Below are positions 51,350 through 60,051 of a stretch of DNA of 64,000 bases, in pieces (positions within the stretch are counted from its first letter, which is position 1; each line of letters begins with the position of its first letter). The position numbers and the translations under genes were made by a program. The notes beneath the pieces were generated by a model, which saw nothing but the letters and a program-made list of their open reading frames with translations, was not told where the DNA came from and did no database searches. Source of the DNA: Microbispora rosea subsp. aerata (GTDB lineage Bacteria > Actinomycetota > Actinomycetes > Streptosporangiales > Streptosporangiaceae); the NCBI RefSeq assembly GCF_014647835.1, contig NZ_BMPY01000027.1:1-64000 (forward strand), given 5' to 3'.

Positions 51350-54136
51350 TCAGACGCCCGCGGACGCGGTGGCCGGTGCGATGGCCGGCGCGGCCGCGCC
51401 GGTGCGGGCGGCGTCCAGCGCCCTGCGGGCGTAGGCGCGGACGTCGGCGTCGGAGTCGCCGAGGGCGCCGCGCAGGGCCCCGGCCACATCCTCCCGCGCC
51501 GCCCACGCCGACAGCGCGAGCACCGCCGCCTTGCGCACGTCGAGGTGGGGGTCGGCCAGCGCCGCCGTCAGCGGTGCCACCGCCAGGTCCGGGTCGGCGG
51601 CGGCGAGTCCGCGCGCCGCGCCCACCCGCACCTGCCAGGCCGGATCGGCGAGAGCCCGTACGGCCGTCTCCGCGAAGCCCGGCTCCCCGAGCAGGGCTTC
51701 GAGCCCGGCGGACGCCTCCAGGGCGGCGGCCCGGACCAGCGGGTCGGGGTCGGCGGCGAGCCGCGCGACGGCGGGGGCGCCCTCCGGCAGGCCGATCGCG
51801 CCGAGCCCCTTGGCCGCCCAGATCCGCACCTCCCGATCGTCGTCGGCGGCGGCGCGCGCCACCCGTCCGGCGTCGTCGAGCGCGACCAGCCCCCTGACCG
51901 CCTCGATCCGCACCCGGGTGTCGGCGTCGGCGAGCGCCGCCTCGAACAGACCGGCGTCGCCGAGACGCAGCGCCCGCAGGACGTCCAGGACGGCGGCGCG
52001 GACGACCGGGTCCCCGGCCCCCGCCGGAGAAGTCCCGGTCGCTTCCCCGTGTTCCGCGTACCCGGCGACGGCGCGAAGCGACGCCCCGAAGGCGGCGGTC
52101 GCGGGCAGCACCCCGACGAGCTCCCGCAGGCCGGTCGCGGCGGCGCGCCGCACCGTGCCGTGCGGGTCGGCGAGGGCCCGGGCCAGCGCGGTCTCCACGC
52201 CCTTGGGGGTGGTCTCGGTCAGCGTCGCGACCGCCGCCCTGCGGACCTTCGGGTCGGCGTCCTCCAGGTAGGGCGCGATCTGGTCCAGCGCCGGCTCGCC
52301 GTCGGCGAGCCGCAGAAGTTCGAGGATGCGCGGCGAGCGCCCGATCGCCTCCACCGCGAGCCGCCCGCCCGCCCCGCGCCGGGCGGGGCTCGCCGAGGCG
52401 AACGCGCCGATCACGACGGGCTCGCCCGGGCGGGGCTCGAACCCCTCGACGGGCACGATGTACGGCTCGACCGGGCGCTTGACGAACTCCATCGCCCCGT
52501 CGGCGTTCTTGCGCAGGTTGAGGTGGTAGAGCCACTGGTCGTCGTTCCGCTCGGGCAGGTCGGCGCGCTCATGGTAGAGGCCCCATCTGCTCTCGGTGCG
52601 GACGAGCGAGGACCTGGCGGCCATCTCCGCGCAGTCCCTGATGAACGTCACCTCGGCGCAGCGCATCAGCTCGTGCGGGGTCCGCGCGCCCATGGCGGCG
52701 ATCTCGTCGCGCATCCGCTCGAACGTCTCCAGCGCGATGTCCAGCTTCCTGGCGGTCTTCGGCGGGGCGACGTAGTCGTTGACGAACCGGCGCAGCTTGT
52801 ACTCGACCTGCTGCTGCGGCGGGCCGTCGGGGTTGCGCAGCGGCCGGTAGATCAGCTCGTGCGCGTCGGCGATCTGGTCCTCCGGCAGCTCCCCCGGCTC
52901 GCGGTGGTGCTCGGCGGCGTGCGCCCCGGCGAGGTCGCCGAAGACGAACGCCCCGATCATGTAGTTGTGCGGCACGCAGGCCAGGTCGCCCGCGGCGTAC
53001 AGGCCGGGGACCGTGGTCGCGCCGTTCTCGTCCACCCACACGCCCGAGGCGGAGTGGCCGCCGCACAGGCCGATCTCGGAGATGTGCATCTCCACGTCGT
53101 GGGTGCGGTAGTCGTGCCCGCGTCCGGCGTGGAAGGTGCCCCGGGTGGGCCGCTCGGTGGTGTGCAGGATGTTCTCCAGCGCGGTGAGCGTCTCGTCCGG
53201 CAGGTGGCTGGTCTTGAGGTAGATCGGGCCGCGGGCCGAGGCGATCTCCCTGGCCACCTCGGCCATCATCTGGCCCGACCAGTAGTCGCAGTCGACGAAC
53301 CGCTCCCCCTCCGCGTTGACCTGGTATCCCCCGAACGGGTTGGCGACGTACGCGCAGGCCGGGCCGTTGTAGTCCTTGATCAGCGGGTTGATCTGGAAGC
53401 ACTCGATGCCGCTGAGCTCCGCGCCCGCGTGGTAGGCCATCGCGTACCCGTCGCCGGCGTTGGTCGGGTTCTCGTAGGTGCCGTACAGGTAGCCGCTGGC
53501 GGGCAGGCCGAGCCGTCCGCACGCGCCGGTGGCGAGGATCACCGCGCCCGCGGCGACCGTCACGAACCGCCCCGAGCGGGTGTCGAACCCGGCGACGCCG
53601 ACGGCCCGGCCCCCGCTCGTCAGCACGCGGACCGGCATCACCCGGTTCTCGATGCGCACCTTCTCGCGGATGTCGCGGCGGCGCAGCACGCGGTAGAGGA
53701 CCTTCTTGACGTCCTTGCCCTCCGGCATGGGCAGGACGTAGCTGCCGGACCGGTGGACGCGGCGCACCGCGTACTCGCCGTGCTCGTTCTTCTCGAACTT
53801 CACGCCGTAGCGCTCCAGCCGCCGGACCATGTCGTAGCCGCGCGTGGCCGTCTGGTTGACCGTGCGCTGGTTGACCACCCCGTCGTTGGCCCTGGTGATC
53901 TCGGCGACGTAGTCCTCGGGCGTGGCCTTGCCGGGGATGACCGCGTTGTTCACGCCGTCCATGCCCATCGCCAGCGCGCCGCTGTGCCGTACGTGCGCCT
54001 TCTCCAGCAGGATCACGCCGGCGCCGCGCTCGGCGGCGGTGATCGCGGCCATGGTTCCCGCGGTGCCGCCGCCGACCACCAGGACCTCGCACTCCAGATG
54101 CGTACGGTCGGCCGGGGAAGGGATGTCCACTTTCAC
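51350..54136 (-). CDS. AprA-like flavoprotein fused to C-terminal HEAT repeats
   Basis: 928 residues. The first about 590 form a fumarate reductase/adenylylsulfate reductase-type flavoprotein: FAD loop VVGGGTAGTMAA, then HVRHSGALAMGMDGVNNA, a shared AprA feature, GHSASGVWVDENG and GDLACVPHNYMIGAFVFGDLAGAHAAEH, whose shape (GD-A-PH-GSF) is that of AprA, not SdhA. From about 620 to 910 follow HEAT-type repeats of about 31 residues (DADPKVRRAAVATL, DPHGTVRRAAATGL, DADTRVRIEAVRGL, DPDPLVRAAALEA and others). The GTG at 54136 overlaps the ATPase stop as GTGA; a second GTG at 54130 is better spaced from GAGGAG. With the AprB-like ferredoxin it probably forms a redox enzyme acting on the imported compound. 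Confidence 0.85.
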   Translation of the reverse strand: MKVDIPSPADRTHLECEVLVVGGGTAGTMAAITAAERGAGVILLEKAHVRHSGALAMGMDGVNNAVIPGKATPEDYVAEITRANDGVVNQRTVNQTATRGYDMVRRLERYGVKFEKNEHGEYAVRRVHRSGSYVLPMPEGKDVKKVLYRVLRRRDIREKVRIENRVMPVRVLTSGGRAVGVAGFDTRSGRFVTVAAGAVILATGACGRLGLPASGYLYGTYENPTNAGDGYAMAYHAGAELSGIECFQINPLIKDYNGPACAYVANPFGGYQVNAEGERFVDCDYWSGQMMAEVAREIASARGPIYLKTSHLPDETLTALENILHTTERPTRGTFHAGRGHDYRTHDVEMHISEIGLCGGHSASGVWVDENGATTVPGLYAAGDLACVPHNYMIGAFVFGDLAGAHAAEHHREPGELPEDQIADAHELIYRPLRNPDGPPQQQVEYKLRRFVNDYVAPPKTARKLDIALETFERMRDEIAAMGARTPHELMRCAEVTFIRDCAEMAARSSLVRTESRWGLYHERADLPERNDDQWLYHLNLRKNADGAMEFVKRPVEPYIVPVEGFEPRPGEPVVIGAFASASPARRGAGGRLAVEAIGRSPRILELLRLADGEPALDQIAPYLEDADPKVRRAAVATLTETTPKGVETALARALADPHGTVRRAAATGLRELVGVLPATAAFGASLRAVAGYAEHGEATGTSPAGAGDPVVRAAVLDVLRALRLGDAGLFEAALADADTRVRIEAVRGLVALDDAGRVARAAADDDREVRIWAAKGLGAIGLPEGAPAVARLAADPDPLVRAAALEASAGLEALLGEPGFAETAVRALADPAWQVRVGAARGLAAADPDLAVAPLTAALADPHLDVRKAAVLALSAWAAREDVAGALRGALGDSDADVRAYARRALDAARTGAAAPAIAPATASAGV

Positions 54137-54882
54137 AGCTCCTCGATGATGCGGGCGCGCAGCCCGGCGCGGTCGATGTCGGGGGTTCGCGGGTCCGGCA
54201 CGCTCAGGACGCATCCGATGCCGCCGCGGCCGAGCACGACGACCCGGTCGGCGAGCAGCAGCGCCTCGTCCACGTCGTGGGTGACGAAGACGACCGTGGC
54301 GAGGGTGTCGCGCAGCACGTCGAGCAGCAGGCGCTGCATCTCGCCGCGGGTCTGCGCGTCCAGCGCGCCGAACGGCTCGTCCATGAGCACGGCGCGCGGC
54401 GTGCCCGCCAGCGACCTGGCGAGCTGCACGCGCTGTCGCATGCCCCCGGACAGCTCCCGGGGCAGCCGGTCCTCGCAGCCGGCGAGGCCGACGCGGGCGA
54501 TCCAGCTCTCGGCGGCCGTCCGGCGCTCCCGCTTGGGCACGCCGCGGATGCGCAGCGGCAGCTCCACGTTGCGCCGGACCGTGCGCCAGGGCAGCAGCGC
54601 GTCGTCCTGGAAGACCATGGCGCGGTCGGGCGACGGCCCGGTGACCGGGACGCCCTCGGCCAGGACCCGGCCGGCGCGCGGCGTCAGCAGGCCGGCGATC
54701 GCGCGCAGGACCGTGGACTTGCCCGACCCGGACGGCCCGACGATCACCAGGATCTCGCCGGGGGCGATGTCGAGGTTCAGGTCGTCCAGCACGGCGTGCG
54801 GGCCGTAGCCGAGCGACACGCCCTCCAGCCGGATGGCGAGCCCGGCGTCCACGCGCGCGGCCTCCGCGGCGGGGGCGCTCAT
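54133..54882 (-). CDS. Sulfonate/taurine-type ABC ATPase (SsuB/TauB family)
   Basis: 249 residues: Walker [11 protein letters not shown]-loop FQDDALLPWRTV, signature [15 protein letters not shown], Walker B VLMDEPFGALD and VTHDVDEALLLADRV. The LLPWRTV and EPFGALD forms are typical of the nitrate/sulfonate/taurine import ATPases. Its ATG overlaps the permease stop and its TGA overlaps the flavoprotein start, so it is fully embedded in the operon. Confidence 0.92.
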   Translation of the reverse strand: MSAPAAEAARVDAGLAIRLEGVSLGYGPHAVLDDLNLDIAPGEILVIVGPSGSGKSTVLRAIAGLLTPRAGRVLAEGVPVTGPSPDRAMVFQDDALLPWRTVRRNVELPLRIRGVPKRERRTAAESWIARVGLAGCEDRLPRELSGGMRQRVQLARSLAGTPRAVLMDEPFGALDAQTRGEMQRLLLDVLRDTLATVVFVTHDVDEALLLADRVVVLGRGGIGCVLSVPDPRTPDIDRAGLRARIIEEL

Positions 54883-55748
54883 CGGGCACTCCCTTCCCCG
54901 CGCGGCAGCCAGCGGGTGAGGCGCCGGCCGAGCAGTTCGATGGAGGCCGAGGTGACCCAGCCGAGCACGCCGATCGACGCCATGCCGACCAGCACCGCCG
55001 GGTAGTCGACCACGGTGTAGGCGTGCCAGGTGCGGTAGCCCACGCCGAACTCCCCGGAGATCATCTCGGCGGAGATCACGCAGATCCAGGCGACGCCCAT
55101 GCCGACCGACAGCCCGCCGAAGACGCCCGGCAGCGTGCCGGGGAGCACGACGTTCCACAGCACGTGCGCGCGCCCGCCGCCCATCGTGCGGACCGCGTCC
55201 TCCCACAGCGTCGGCAGCGCGCGTACGGCGTGCCGCGTGCTGACCATGATCGGGAAGAACGCGGCGGCGAACGTGATGAACACGATGCCCTGCTCGTCGG
55301 TGGGAAACACCAGGATCGCGATCGGGACGAGCGCGATCGCCGGGATCGGCCGGACGACCTCGATGGGCGGCAGCAGCAGGTCGCCGATCCACCGGGACCG
55401 CGCGACCAGGACGCCCAGGGCGATGCCGGCGACGGCCGCCAGCGCGAACCCGGTGAGGATGCGGATCATGCTCTGGGCCAGGTCGAGGTAGTAGACCCCG
55501 GTGCCGAGCTGCCGGCCGAACTCCGCGGCGACCTCGGTGGGCGAGGGCAGCCGGTCGAACCGCAGCCCGACGCGGGCGTCGGTGGCCGTCAGCCACTGCC
55601 ACAGCGCGACGACGACCGCGAGGGAGCCGAGCCTGACCGCCCATCCGCGCAGGCCGGCCGTCGTTCTCGCCCGGGCCGTCCCCGGCGTCGCGGCGTCCGC
55701 GGCCCCGGCGGCGGGGGCGAGCGTCGCGTCCAAGGCCGGAGTGCTCAC
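54879..55748 (-). CDS. Sulfonate/taurine-type ABC permease (SsuC/TauC family)
   Basis: 289 residues from a GTG at 55748 behind GGAGG and overlapping the binding-protein stop as GTGA. Six membrane helices; LPSPTEVAAEFG near the start, RPIPAIALVPIAILVF and the EAA-type loop LWEDAVRTMGGGRAHVLWNVVLPGTLPGVFGGL mark it as SsuC/TauC type. A Thr/Ala-rich N-terminal extension of about 35 residues precedes the first helix. Confidence 0.92.
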   Translation of the reverse strand: MSTPALDATLAPAAGAADAATPGTARARTTAGLRGWAVRLGSLAVVVALWQWLTATDARVGLRFDRLPSPTEVAAEFGRQLGTGVYYLDLAQSMIRILTGFALAAVAGIALGVLVARSRWIGDLLLPPIEVVRPIPAIALVPIAILVFPTDEQGIVFITFAAAFFPIMVSTRHAVRALPTLWEDAVRTMGGGRAHVLWNVVLPGTLPGVFGGLSVGMGVAWICVISAEMISGEFGVGYRTWHAYTVVDYPAVLVGMASIGVLGWVTSASIELLGRRLTRWLPRGEGSAR

Positions 55749-57160
55749 CGCGACGCGCCTCCCTCGGCCGCGGCCTCGAGCGCCTCGTCGTAGCCGACGA
55801 TCTCGGCCTCGGGGTGCTCCTTCACATAGGCCCGCGCGCCGTCCTCGGTGGTGAACGGCTTGAACCGGTCGTCCTCGCCCGCCGACGGGTCGCGCACCCA
55901 GACCGACTTGTCGGCGAACCAGTGCGTCCCGGTGGCCGCGTCGGGCACGTACGCGGCCCGCACGGTCGTGCCCGCGGAGACGGCGGCGGCGACCTGGCGC
56001 AGCAGGCACGTGGGGGTGGCCGCGGGGCGCAGCCGGCTCTCCCCGGCCAGCCAGATCTCGCCCGCCTTCGCCGGGTCGTCCACGGCCGTGCCGCAGGCCT
56101 CGTCGGTCCCGGTGATCTTCGCGCGGTTGGCGGTGCTCGCGGTGTCGGCGTCGTAGGAGGCGCCGTACGCCTTCCTGAGGTAGGAGTCGTTGGCGAACTT
56201 CGCCACGTCGACCGTGGTGAAGTCGGTGCCGATGGACTTCAGGTACTTCTGGTCGTGGTCGAGGGCGGCCAGCAGCGACGGCTTCAGGGTCACGTCGAAC
56301 GACGCGATGCCCTCGCGCCCGTTGTAGAGGTAGACGACCTCGGGGGGCAGCCCGGTGGCCTCGGCCACCGCCTCGGCGGACTCGACGGGATGCTCGTGGA
56401 GGTACGTCGTGGCGTCGATCTGCGCCCGGAGGAACGCCTGGACCACGTCCGGGTGCTCCTTGGCGTACGCCTGCCGTACGACGACGCCGTGGAACGTCGG
56501 CACGTCGAGCGCCGAGCCGTCGTAGACGAGGCGGGCCTGGTTCTGGAAAACGAGCAGGCCCGGCCAGGCCACGAACTGGGCGTATCCCTGCACGTTGCCC
56601 GACTGCAGCGCGGACGCGCCGACCGGCGGCTGCTGGTTGACGACCTCCACGTCGGTCGCGGGGTCGAGCCCGGCCCGCTCCAGGGCCTGGACGAGCGTGC
56701 CGTGACCGGCCGACCCGGAGCTGGCGGAGACCTTCTTCCCCTTGAGGTCGGCCAGCGTCTCCACGTCGGACGACGGGGAGACGACCACCGAGTTCAGCCC
56801 GCCGCGCAGGTTGTAGCCGGTCACCGAGACGAGCTCGGTACGCGCGGTGGGCACGCCCTGGGTGCGGGAGGCGTTGATGAGCAGCGGATAGTCGCCCATC
56901 GAGCCGATGTCGATCTTCCCGGCCACCATCTTGGCGGTGATCGGGGCGCCGGTGTCGTAGTCCTGCCACTCGACCCGGTAACGGTCGCCGAGGCGCTTTT
57001 CGAAGTAGCCGAGGTCGCGCAGCAGCGTCCCCGCCGTCACGGTGTTGATGGTCTTCGACTGGTAGCCGACGACGACCGTCTGCCTGCCGTCGTCGGCGCC
57101 GGCCGAGACGGAGCACCCGGCCGCGGCCAGCAGCGCCACGGCGGCGATGAGCTTACGCAT
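55745..57160 (-). CDS. ABC substrate-binding lipoprotein with NosL-like C-terminal domain
   Basis: 471 residues, about 130 longer than SsuA/TauA-type proteins. Signal peptide with lipobox LLAAAGC (Cys16). Residues 25-340 are a sulfonate/nitrate-type binding protein (KTINTVTAGTLLRDLGYF, KMVAGKIDIGSMGDYPLLINA, KKVSASSGSAGHGTLVQAL, DVVQAFLRAQIDATTYLHEHP). Residues 350-465 resemble NosL: Cys356-Gly, Cys385 (PTCLLRQVA), then AAYVPDAATGTHWFADKSVWV and FKPFTTEDGARAYVKEHPEAEIVGYDEAL. NosL is an outer copper-binding protein, so this binding protein may be metal-dependent or bind a metal-sulfur compound. The NosL match was made by eye. Confidence 0.82.
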   Translation of the reverse strand: MRKLIAAVALLAAAGCSVSAGADDGRQTVVVGYQSKTINTVTAGTLLRDLGYFEKRLGDRYRVEWQDYDTGAPITAKMVAGKIDIGSMGDYPLLINASRTQGVPTARTELVSVTGYNLRGGLNSVVVSPSSDVETLADLKGKKVSASSGSAGHGTLVQALERAGLDPATDVEVVNQQPPVGASALQSGNVQGYAQFVAWPGLLVFQNQARLVYDGSALDVPTFHGVVVRQAYAKEHPDVVQAFLRAQIDATTYLHEHPVESAEAVAEATGLPPEVVYLYNGREGIASFDVTLKPSLLAALDHDQKYLKSIGTDFTTVDVAKFANDSYLRKAYGASYDADTASTANRAKITGTDEACGTAVDDPAKAGEIWLAGESRLRPAATPTCLLRQVAAAVSAGTTVRAAYVPDAATGTHWFADKSVWVRDPSAGEDDRFKPFTTEDGARAYVKEHPEAEIVGYDEALEAAAEGGASR

Positions 57161-57173
57161 GGGGGTGGTCCTT

Positions 57174-57401
57174 CTATCGGATCAGGTAGGGGATGTTCAC
57201 CGTGACCGCGTCGGCCGGGCACCGGTCGGCGCAGGGCCCGCAGTACCAGCACTCGTCCACGTGCATGTACGCCTTGCCGGTGACCTCGTGGATGGCCAGC
57301 GAGTCGAGCGGGCACACGTCCACGCACAGCGTGCAGCCCTCGATGCACAGCGACTCGTCGATCGTCACGGGCACGTCGACGCGGCTATTGACCAGGGTCA
57401 T
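57174..57401 (-). CDS. AprB-like double [4Fe-4S] ferredoxin
   Basis: 75 residues from the ATG at 57401, behind GGAGGAA. Eight cysteines at 19, 23, 26, 30 and 51, 54, 57, 61 bind two [4Fe-4S] clusters. The spacing C-x3-C-x2-C-x3-CP and the segment MHVDECWYCGPCADRCPADAV recall AprB, the electron-transfer subunit of adenylylsulfate reductase, whose CWECYSC motif is the nearest parallel. It overlaps the GntR gene by 17 bp and is separated from its probable flavoprotein partner by the three ABC genes. Confidence 0.87.
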   Translation of the reverse strand: MTLVNSRVDVPVTIDESLCIEGCTLCVDVCPLDSLAIHEVTGKAYMHVDECWYCGPCADRCPADAVTVNIPYLIR

Positions 57402-58134
57402 CGGTGTTCCTCCAGAGATGGCCACGCATGGTGAGGCGGTCGCCGCGGAACCGGACGAACTCCAGGTCAACCGGGCGGCCGTCGGACAGATGGGTGAGGC
57501 GCTCGACCATCAGCAGCGCCGCGCCGCGCGGCGCGTCGAGGACGGCCGCGGTGTGGGGGTCGGCGTTCACGGCCTCGATCGTCAGCTCGGCCACGCCGAG
57601 CGGCTGGCCGGCGATGCGTTCCAGCAGCACGAACACGTCGTTGTGCACGAGATCGGCGTCGAAGAGCGGCTCCCCCACCTCGCGTACGAGGTAGGTCAGG
57701 TCGAGCGAGAGCGGCAGGCCGTTGAGCCTGCGCAGCCGCTCCACGTAGACGACGTCCTCGCCCGGCGGCAGGCCGAGCCGCGTCCGTACGGCGGCCGGAG
57801 GCTGGATCAGCCCCATCGCGCGGACTTCGTTGGTCACCTCGCCGTGCTCCCGGAGGGTCTCGGCGAGGCCGAGCAGCCGGTGCAGGCCGTGGGGGTACTT
57901 CTCCGCCGCGACCGTGGTGCCGACTCCCGGGCACCGCTCGATGAGCCCCTCGTCACGCAGCAGGTCCAGGGCGTCCCTGATCGTGTTGCGGGAGGTGCCG
58001 AACTCCCGTGCGAGCGCGGATTCCAGCGGCAGATGACCACCGCCGAAACCCCCGTGCACGACCTCCCTCCGCAGCAGGTCGGCGACCTGGCGGGCCCTGT
58101 CCGCCCGGCGCCGTCTCGCGTACGCCAACTCCAT
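57385..58134 (-). CDS. GntR-family regulator (HutC/UTRA type)
   Basis: 249 residues: an N-terminal winged helix (HLPLESALAREFGTSRNTIRDALDLLRDEGLIERCPGVGT) and a UTRA ligand-binding domain (EDVVYVERLRRLNGLPLSLDLTYL, HNDVFVLLERIAG, LLMVERLTHLSDGRPVDLEFVRFRGDRLTMRGHL). It heads the operon with the ferredoxin, ABC and flavoprotein genes and has the palindrome CCTAC-N7-GTAGG directly before its start, so it may bind that element and control itself and the genes after it. Whether it also reads the other copies is not known. Confidence 0.92.
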   Translation of the reverse strand: MELAYARRRRADRARQVADLLRREVVHGGFGGGHLPLESALAREFGTSRNTIRDALDLLRDEGLIERCPGVGTTVAAEKYPHGLHRLLGLAETLREHGEVTNEVRAMGLIQPPAAVRTRLGLPPGEDVVYVERLRRLNGLPLSLDLTYLVREVGEPLFDADLVHNDVFVLLERIAGQPLGVAELTIEAVNADPHTAAVLDAPRGAALLMVERLTHLSDGRPVDLEFVRFRGDRLTMRGHLWRNTDDPGQ

Positions 58135-58144
58135 GACGCGTAAG

Positions 58145-58161
58145 CCTACTGTTCAGGTAGG
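58145..58161. promoter_or_regulatory. Shared palindrome CCTAC-N7-GTAGG, site 3
   Basis: Perfect arms 11 bp before the GntR ATG. On the minus strand the right half provides a TAGGCT hexamer eight bases before the ATG, so the element seems to overlap the -10 box of a near-leaderless promoter, like site 1. Confidence 0.75.
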
Positions 58162-58271
58162 GAAATGTGGGTAACGGGGGAATTACGCCACCCCGACCGC
58201 TCACTCCACCGCTGCGAGCTGCGGTTTTGTCATCAGCCGGCCGACAACCGCCACCCCGGGAAACGGTGACG

Positions 58272-58313
58272 GAGCCCCCGGATCAGACGCCCGGATCAGC
58301 CGTCCGGGGGCTC
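58272..58313 (-). terminator. Terminator of the GNAT gene
   Basis: An 11-bp perfect stem GAGCCCCCGGA with a 20-nt loop, ending 4 bp before the gene stop codon on the transcribed side. Confidence 0.7.
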
Positions 58314-58316
58314 GCC

Positions 58317-58844
58317 TCAGGACCGGCGCGAGGAGTGCGGCAGGAGCAGTTCGAGTTCGAGCTCGTGCCGCAGCGGAATGCCGTCCAGCCCGGTCTCCGG
58401 AATCGACGGCTTGAGCGCACGGGATCGCGTGACGGCGTCGCGATGCACGGCGACGAGGTCGAAGCCGTACTTCTGATAGAAGCGCAGCGCCCGCCAGTTG
58501 TCGTTGGTCGTGATCAGCCACAGCCGGGCGGCGCCGGCCTGGTGCGCCGTCTCCGCCACGGCGTCGATGAGGGCCCTGCCCACGCCCACGCCTTGCCGGG
58601 TGGAGTTGAGCGTGACGAGCTCGCACTCCCGGCCGTCGAGCCGGTAGACGGCGACTCCGGCGCGTTGTCCGTCGAGGTAGGCGACGAACCCGGGCAGCAC
58701 CGTGGTGTCGTGGACGACGCCCCGGCTCACCACCATGGTCCCGCCCCACCACTCGGTGAACAGCTCCCGGATCCACCCGAGCGCGTCCGGGGTGAGCGGC
58801 CGCACGACCGGGGAACGCGTTTCCTTCTGGTCACCAACTGTCAT
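58317..58844 (-). CDS. GNAT-family N-acetyltransferase
   Basis: 175 residues with the GNAT core: ELVTLNSTRQGVGVGRALIDAVAETAHQAGAARLWLITTNDNWRALRFYQKYGFDLVAVHRDAV. The acetyl-CoA loop is RQGVGVGRAL. Start at the ATG at 58844 with a poor ribosome binding site. It stands alone between the GntR operon and the divergent phosphotransferase gene. Substrate not assignable. Confidence 0.88.
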   Translation of the reverse strand: MTVGDQKETRSPVVRPLTPDALGWIRELFTEWWGGTMVVSRGVVHDTTVLPGFVAYLDGQRAGVAVYRLDGRECELVTLNSTRQGVGVGRALIDAVAETAHQAGAARLWLITTNDNWRALRFYQKYGFDLVAVHRDAVTRSRALKPSIPETGLDGIPLRHELELELLLPHSSRRS

Positions 58845-58944
58845 GGCCACAGCATCGCAGAGTCCATGCGGCCGGACGCCCCGGCGAGGTGATCGAAAAC
58901 ACGTTGCGGGAGCAGCCGCCACGCGGAACGCTCCAGACGTGAGG

Positions 58945-59841
58945 ATGCACGCGGACCAGCTCACGATCTCCCCGCGGACGGTGCGCGCCCTGGTGGACGA
59001 GCAGTTCCCGCAGTGGAGGAGCCTGCCCGTCACCGGCATCGCCGCCGGCGGGACGGTCAACGCCGTTTTCCGCATCGGCGACCGTCTCGCTGCCCGGTTT
59101 CCCCTGCAGCCCGGGCCCGCCGACGCGACGCGGCGCTGGCTGGAGGCCGAAGCGGCGGCCGCCGCCGAACTCGCGGGCAGCACCCGCTTCCGCACGCCGG
59201 AGCCGGTCGCGATCGGCGAACCCGGCGAGGGATACCCGCTGCCGTGGTCGGTGCAGACCTGGCTGCCCGGCACCGTGGCGAGCGACGAGGACCCGGGCGA
59301 ATCGGTCGCGTTCGCACACGACCTCGCCCGTCTCATCACCGACCTGCGCGGGGTGCCCACGCGTGGCCGTACGTTCTCCGGCACGGGCCGGGGAGGCGAC
59401 CTTCGATCCCACGACGCGTGGATGGAGACCTGCTTCGAGCGCAGTGAAGGACTGCTGGACGTCCCCCGGCTGCGCCGGATGTGGCAGGACCTGCGGAGCC
59501 TGCCGCGCGAAGCGGCCGACGTGATGACCCACGGTGACCTCATCCCCGGCAACGTGCTCGTGTCGGCCGGCCGGCTGGCGGGGATTCTCGACGTCGGCGG
59601 CTTCGGCCCGGCCGATCCGGCTCTCGATCTCGTGAGCGCCTGGCATCTGCTCGAGGCCGGGCCGCGCGAGGCGCTACGTCGCGACCTGGAGTGCGGCGAC
59701 CTCGAATGGGAGCGGGGCAAGGCGTGGGCCTTCCAACAGGCGATGGGGCTCGTCTGGTATTACCGCGAGACCAACCCGGCCATGAGCCGGTTGGGCCGGC
59801 GCACTCTGGACCGCATCCTCGCCGACAGCGGGCCCGACTGA
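58945..59841 (+). CDS. Aminoglycoside phosphotransferase-family kinase
   Basis: 298 residues. The kinase-like fold shows an N-lobe with GGTVNAVFRIGDRLAARFPLQ, the catalytic loop HGDLIPGNVLV (H-x-D-x4-N), and the metal-binding GILDVGGFGPADPALDLVSAW. Such APH-family proteins phosphorylate aminoglycosides, macrolides or small metabolites. The ATG at 58945 has GAGG only two bases upstream; a GTG at 58939 is an equally possible start. Divergent from the GNAT gene. Confidence 0.88.
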   Translation: MHADQLTISPRTVRALVDEQFPQWRSLPVTGIAAGGTVNAVFRIGDRLAARFPLQPGPADATRRWLEAEAAAAAELAGSTRFRTPEPVAIGEPGEGYPLPWSVQTWLPGTVASDEDPGESVAFAHDLARLITDLRGVPTRGRTFSGTGRGGDLRSHDAWMETCFERSEGLLDVPRLRRMWQDLRSLPREAADVMTHGDLIPGNVLVSAGRLAGILDVGGFGPADPALDLVSAWHLLEAGPREALRRDLECGDLEWERGKAWAFQQAMGLVWYYRETNPAMSRLGRRTLDRILADSGPD

Positions 59842-60026
59842 CGGCCCTCGCCCTCCACCGTGACGGGGACGGGCACGCGCGGCCACACTTCCCGCGATCG
59901 AGAGCGGTAACCGGCGCGAGCGCGGCATCGCCGGGGTCGCGGCCGACTCCCGCCGAAGGGGTCGTGAGGACGAGCGTTACCTCGGGGGAATTCTCGGCGA
60001 CCATGCCTGGTTTCAGGTGTATGTAG

Positions 60027-60038
60027 TTGAACGTTCAA
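60027..60038. promoter_or_regulatory. Operator-like palindrome TTGAACGTTCAA before the pirin remnant
   Basis: A perfect 12-bp palindrome ending just before the AGGAGG ribosome binding site of the pirin pseudogene, of the form bound by MarR/HxlR or TetR regulators. No such regulator gene is in the window. The 210 bp before it, from 59842, show no gene. Confidence 0.55.
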
Positions 60039-60051
60039 TCAGGAGGTGGCC

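Noticed and set aside
51350-52330. Apparent tandem DNA repeat in the HEAT region
   Set aside because: The periodicity is at protein level, with diverged 31-residue units; it is a structural repeat, not a DNA satellite.
51545-54808. A 1087-codon plus-strand frame opposite the flavoprotein-HEAT gene
   Set aside because: Shadow of codon bias; the minus-strand protein is clearly homologous along its length.
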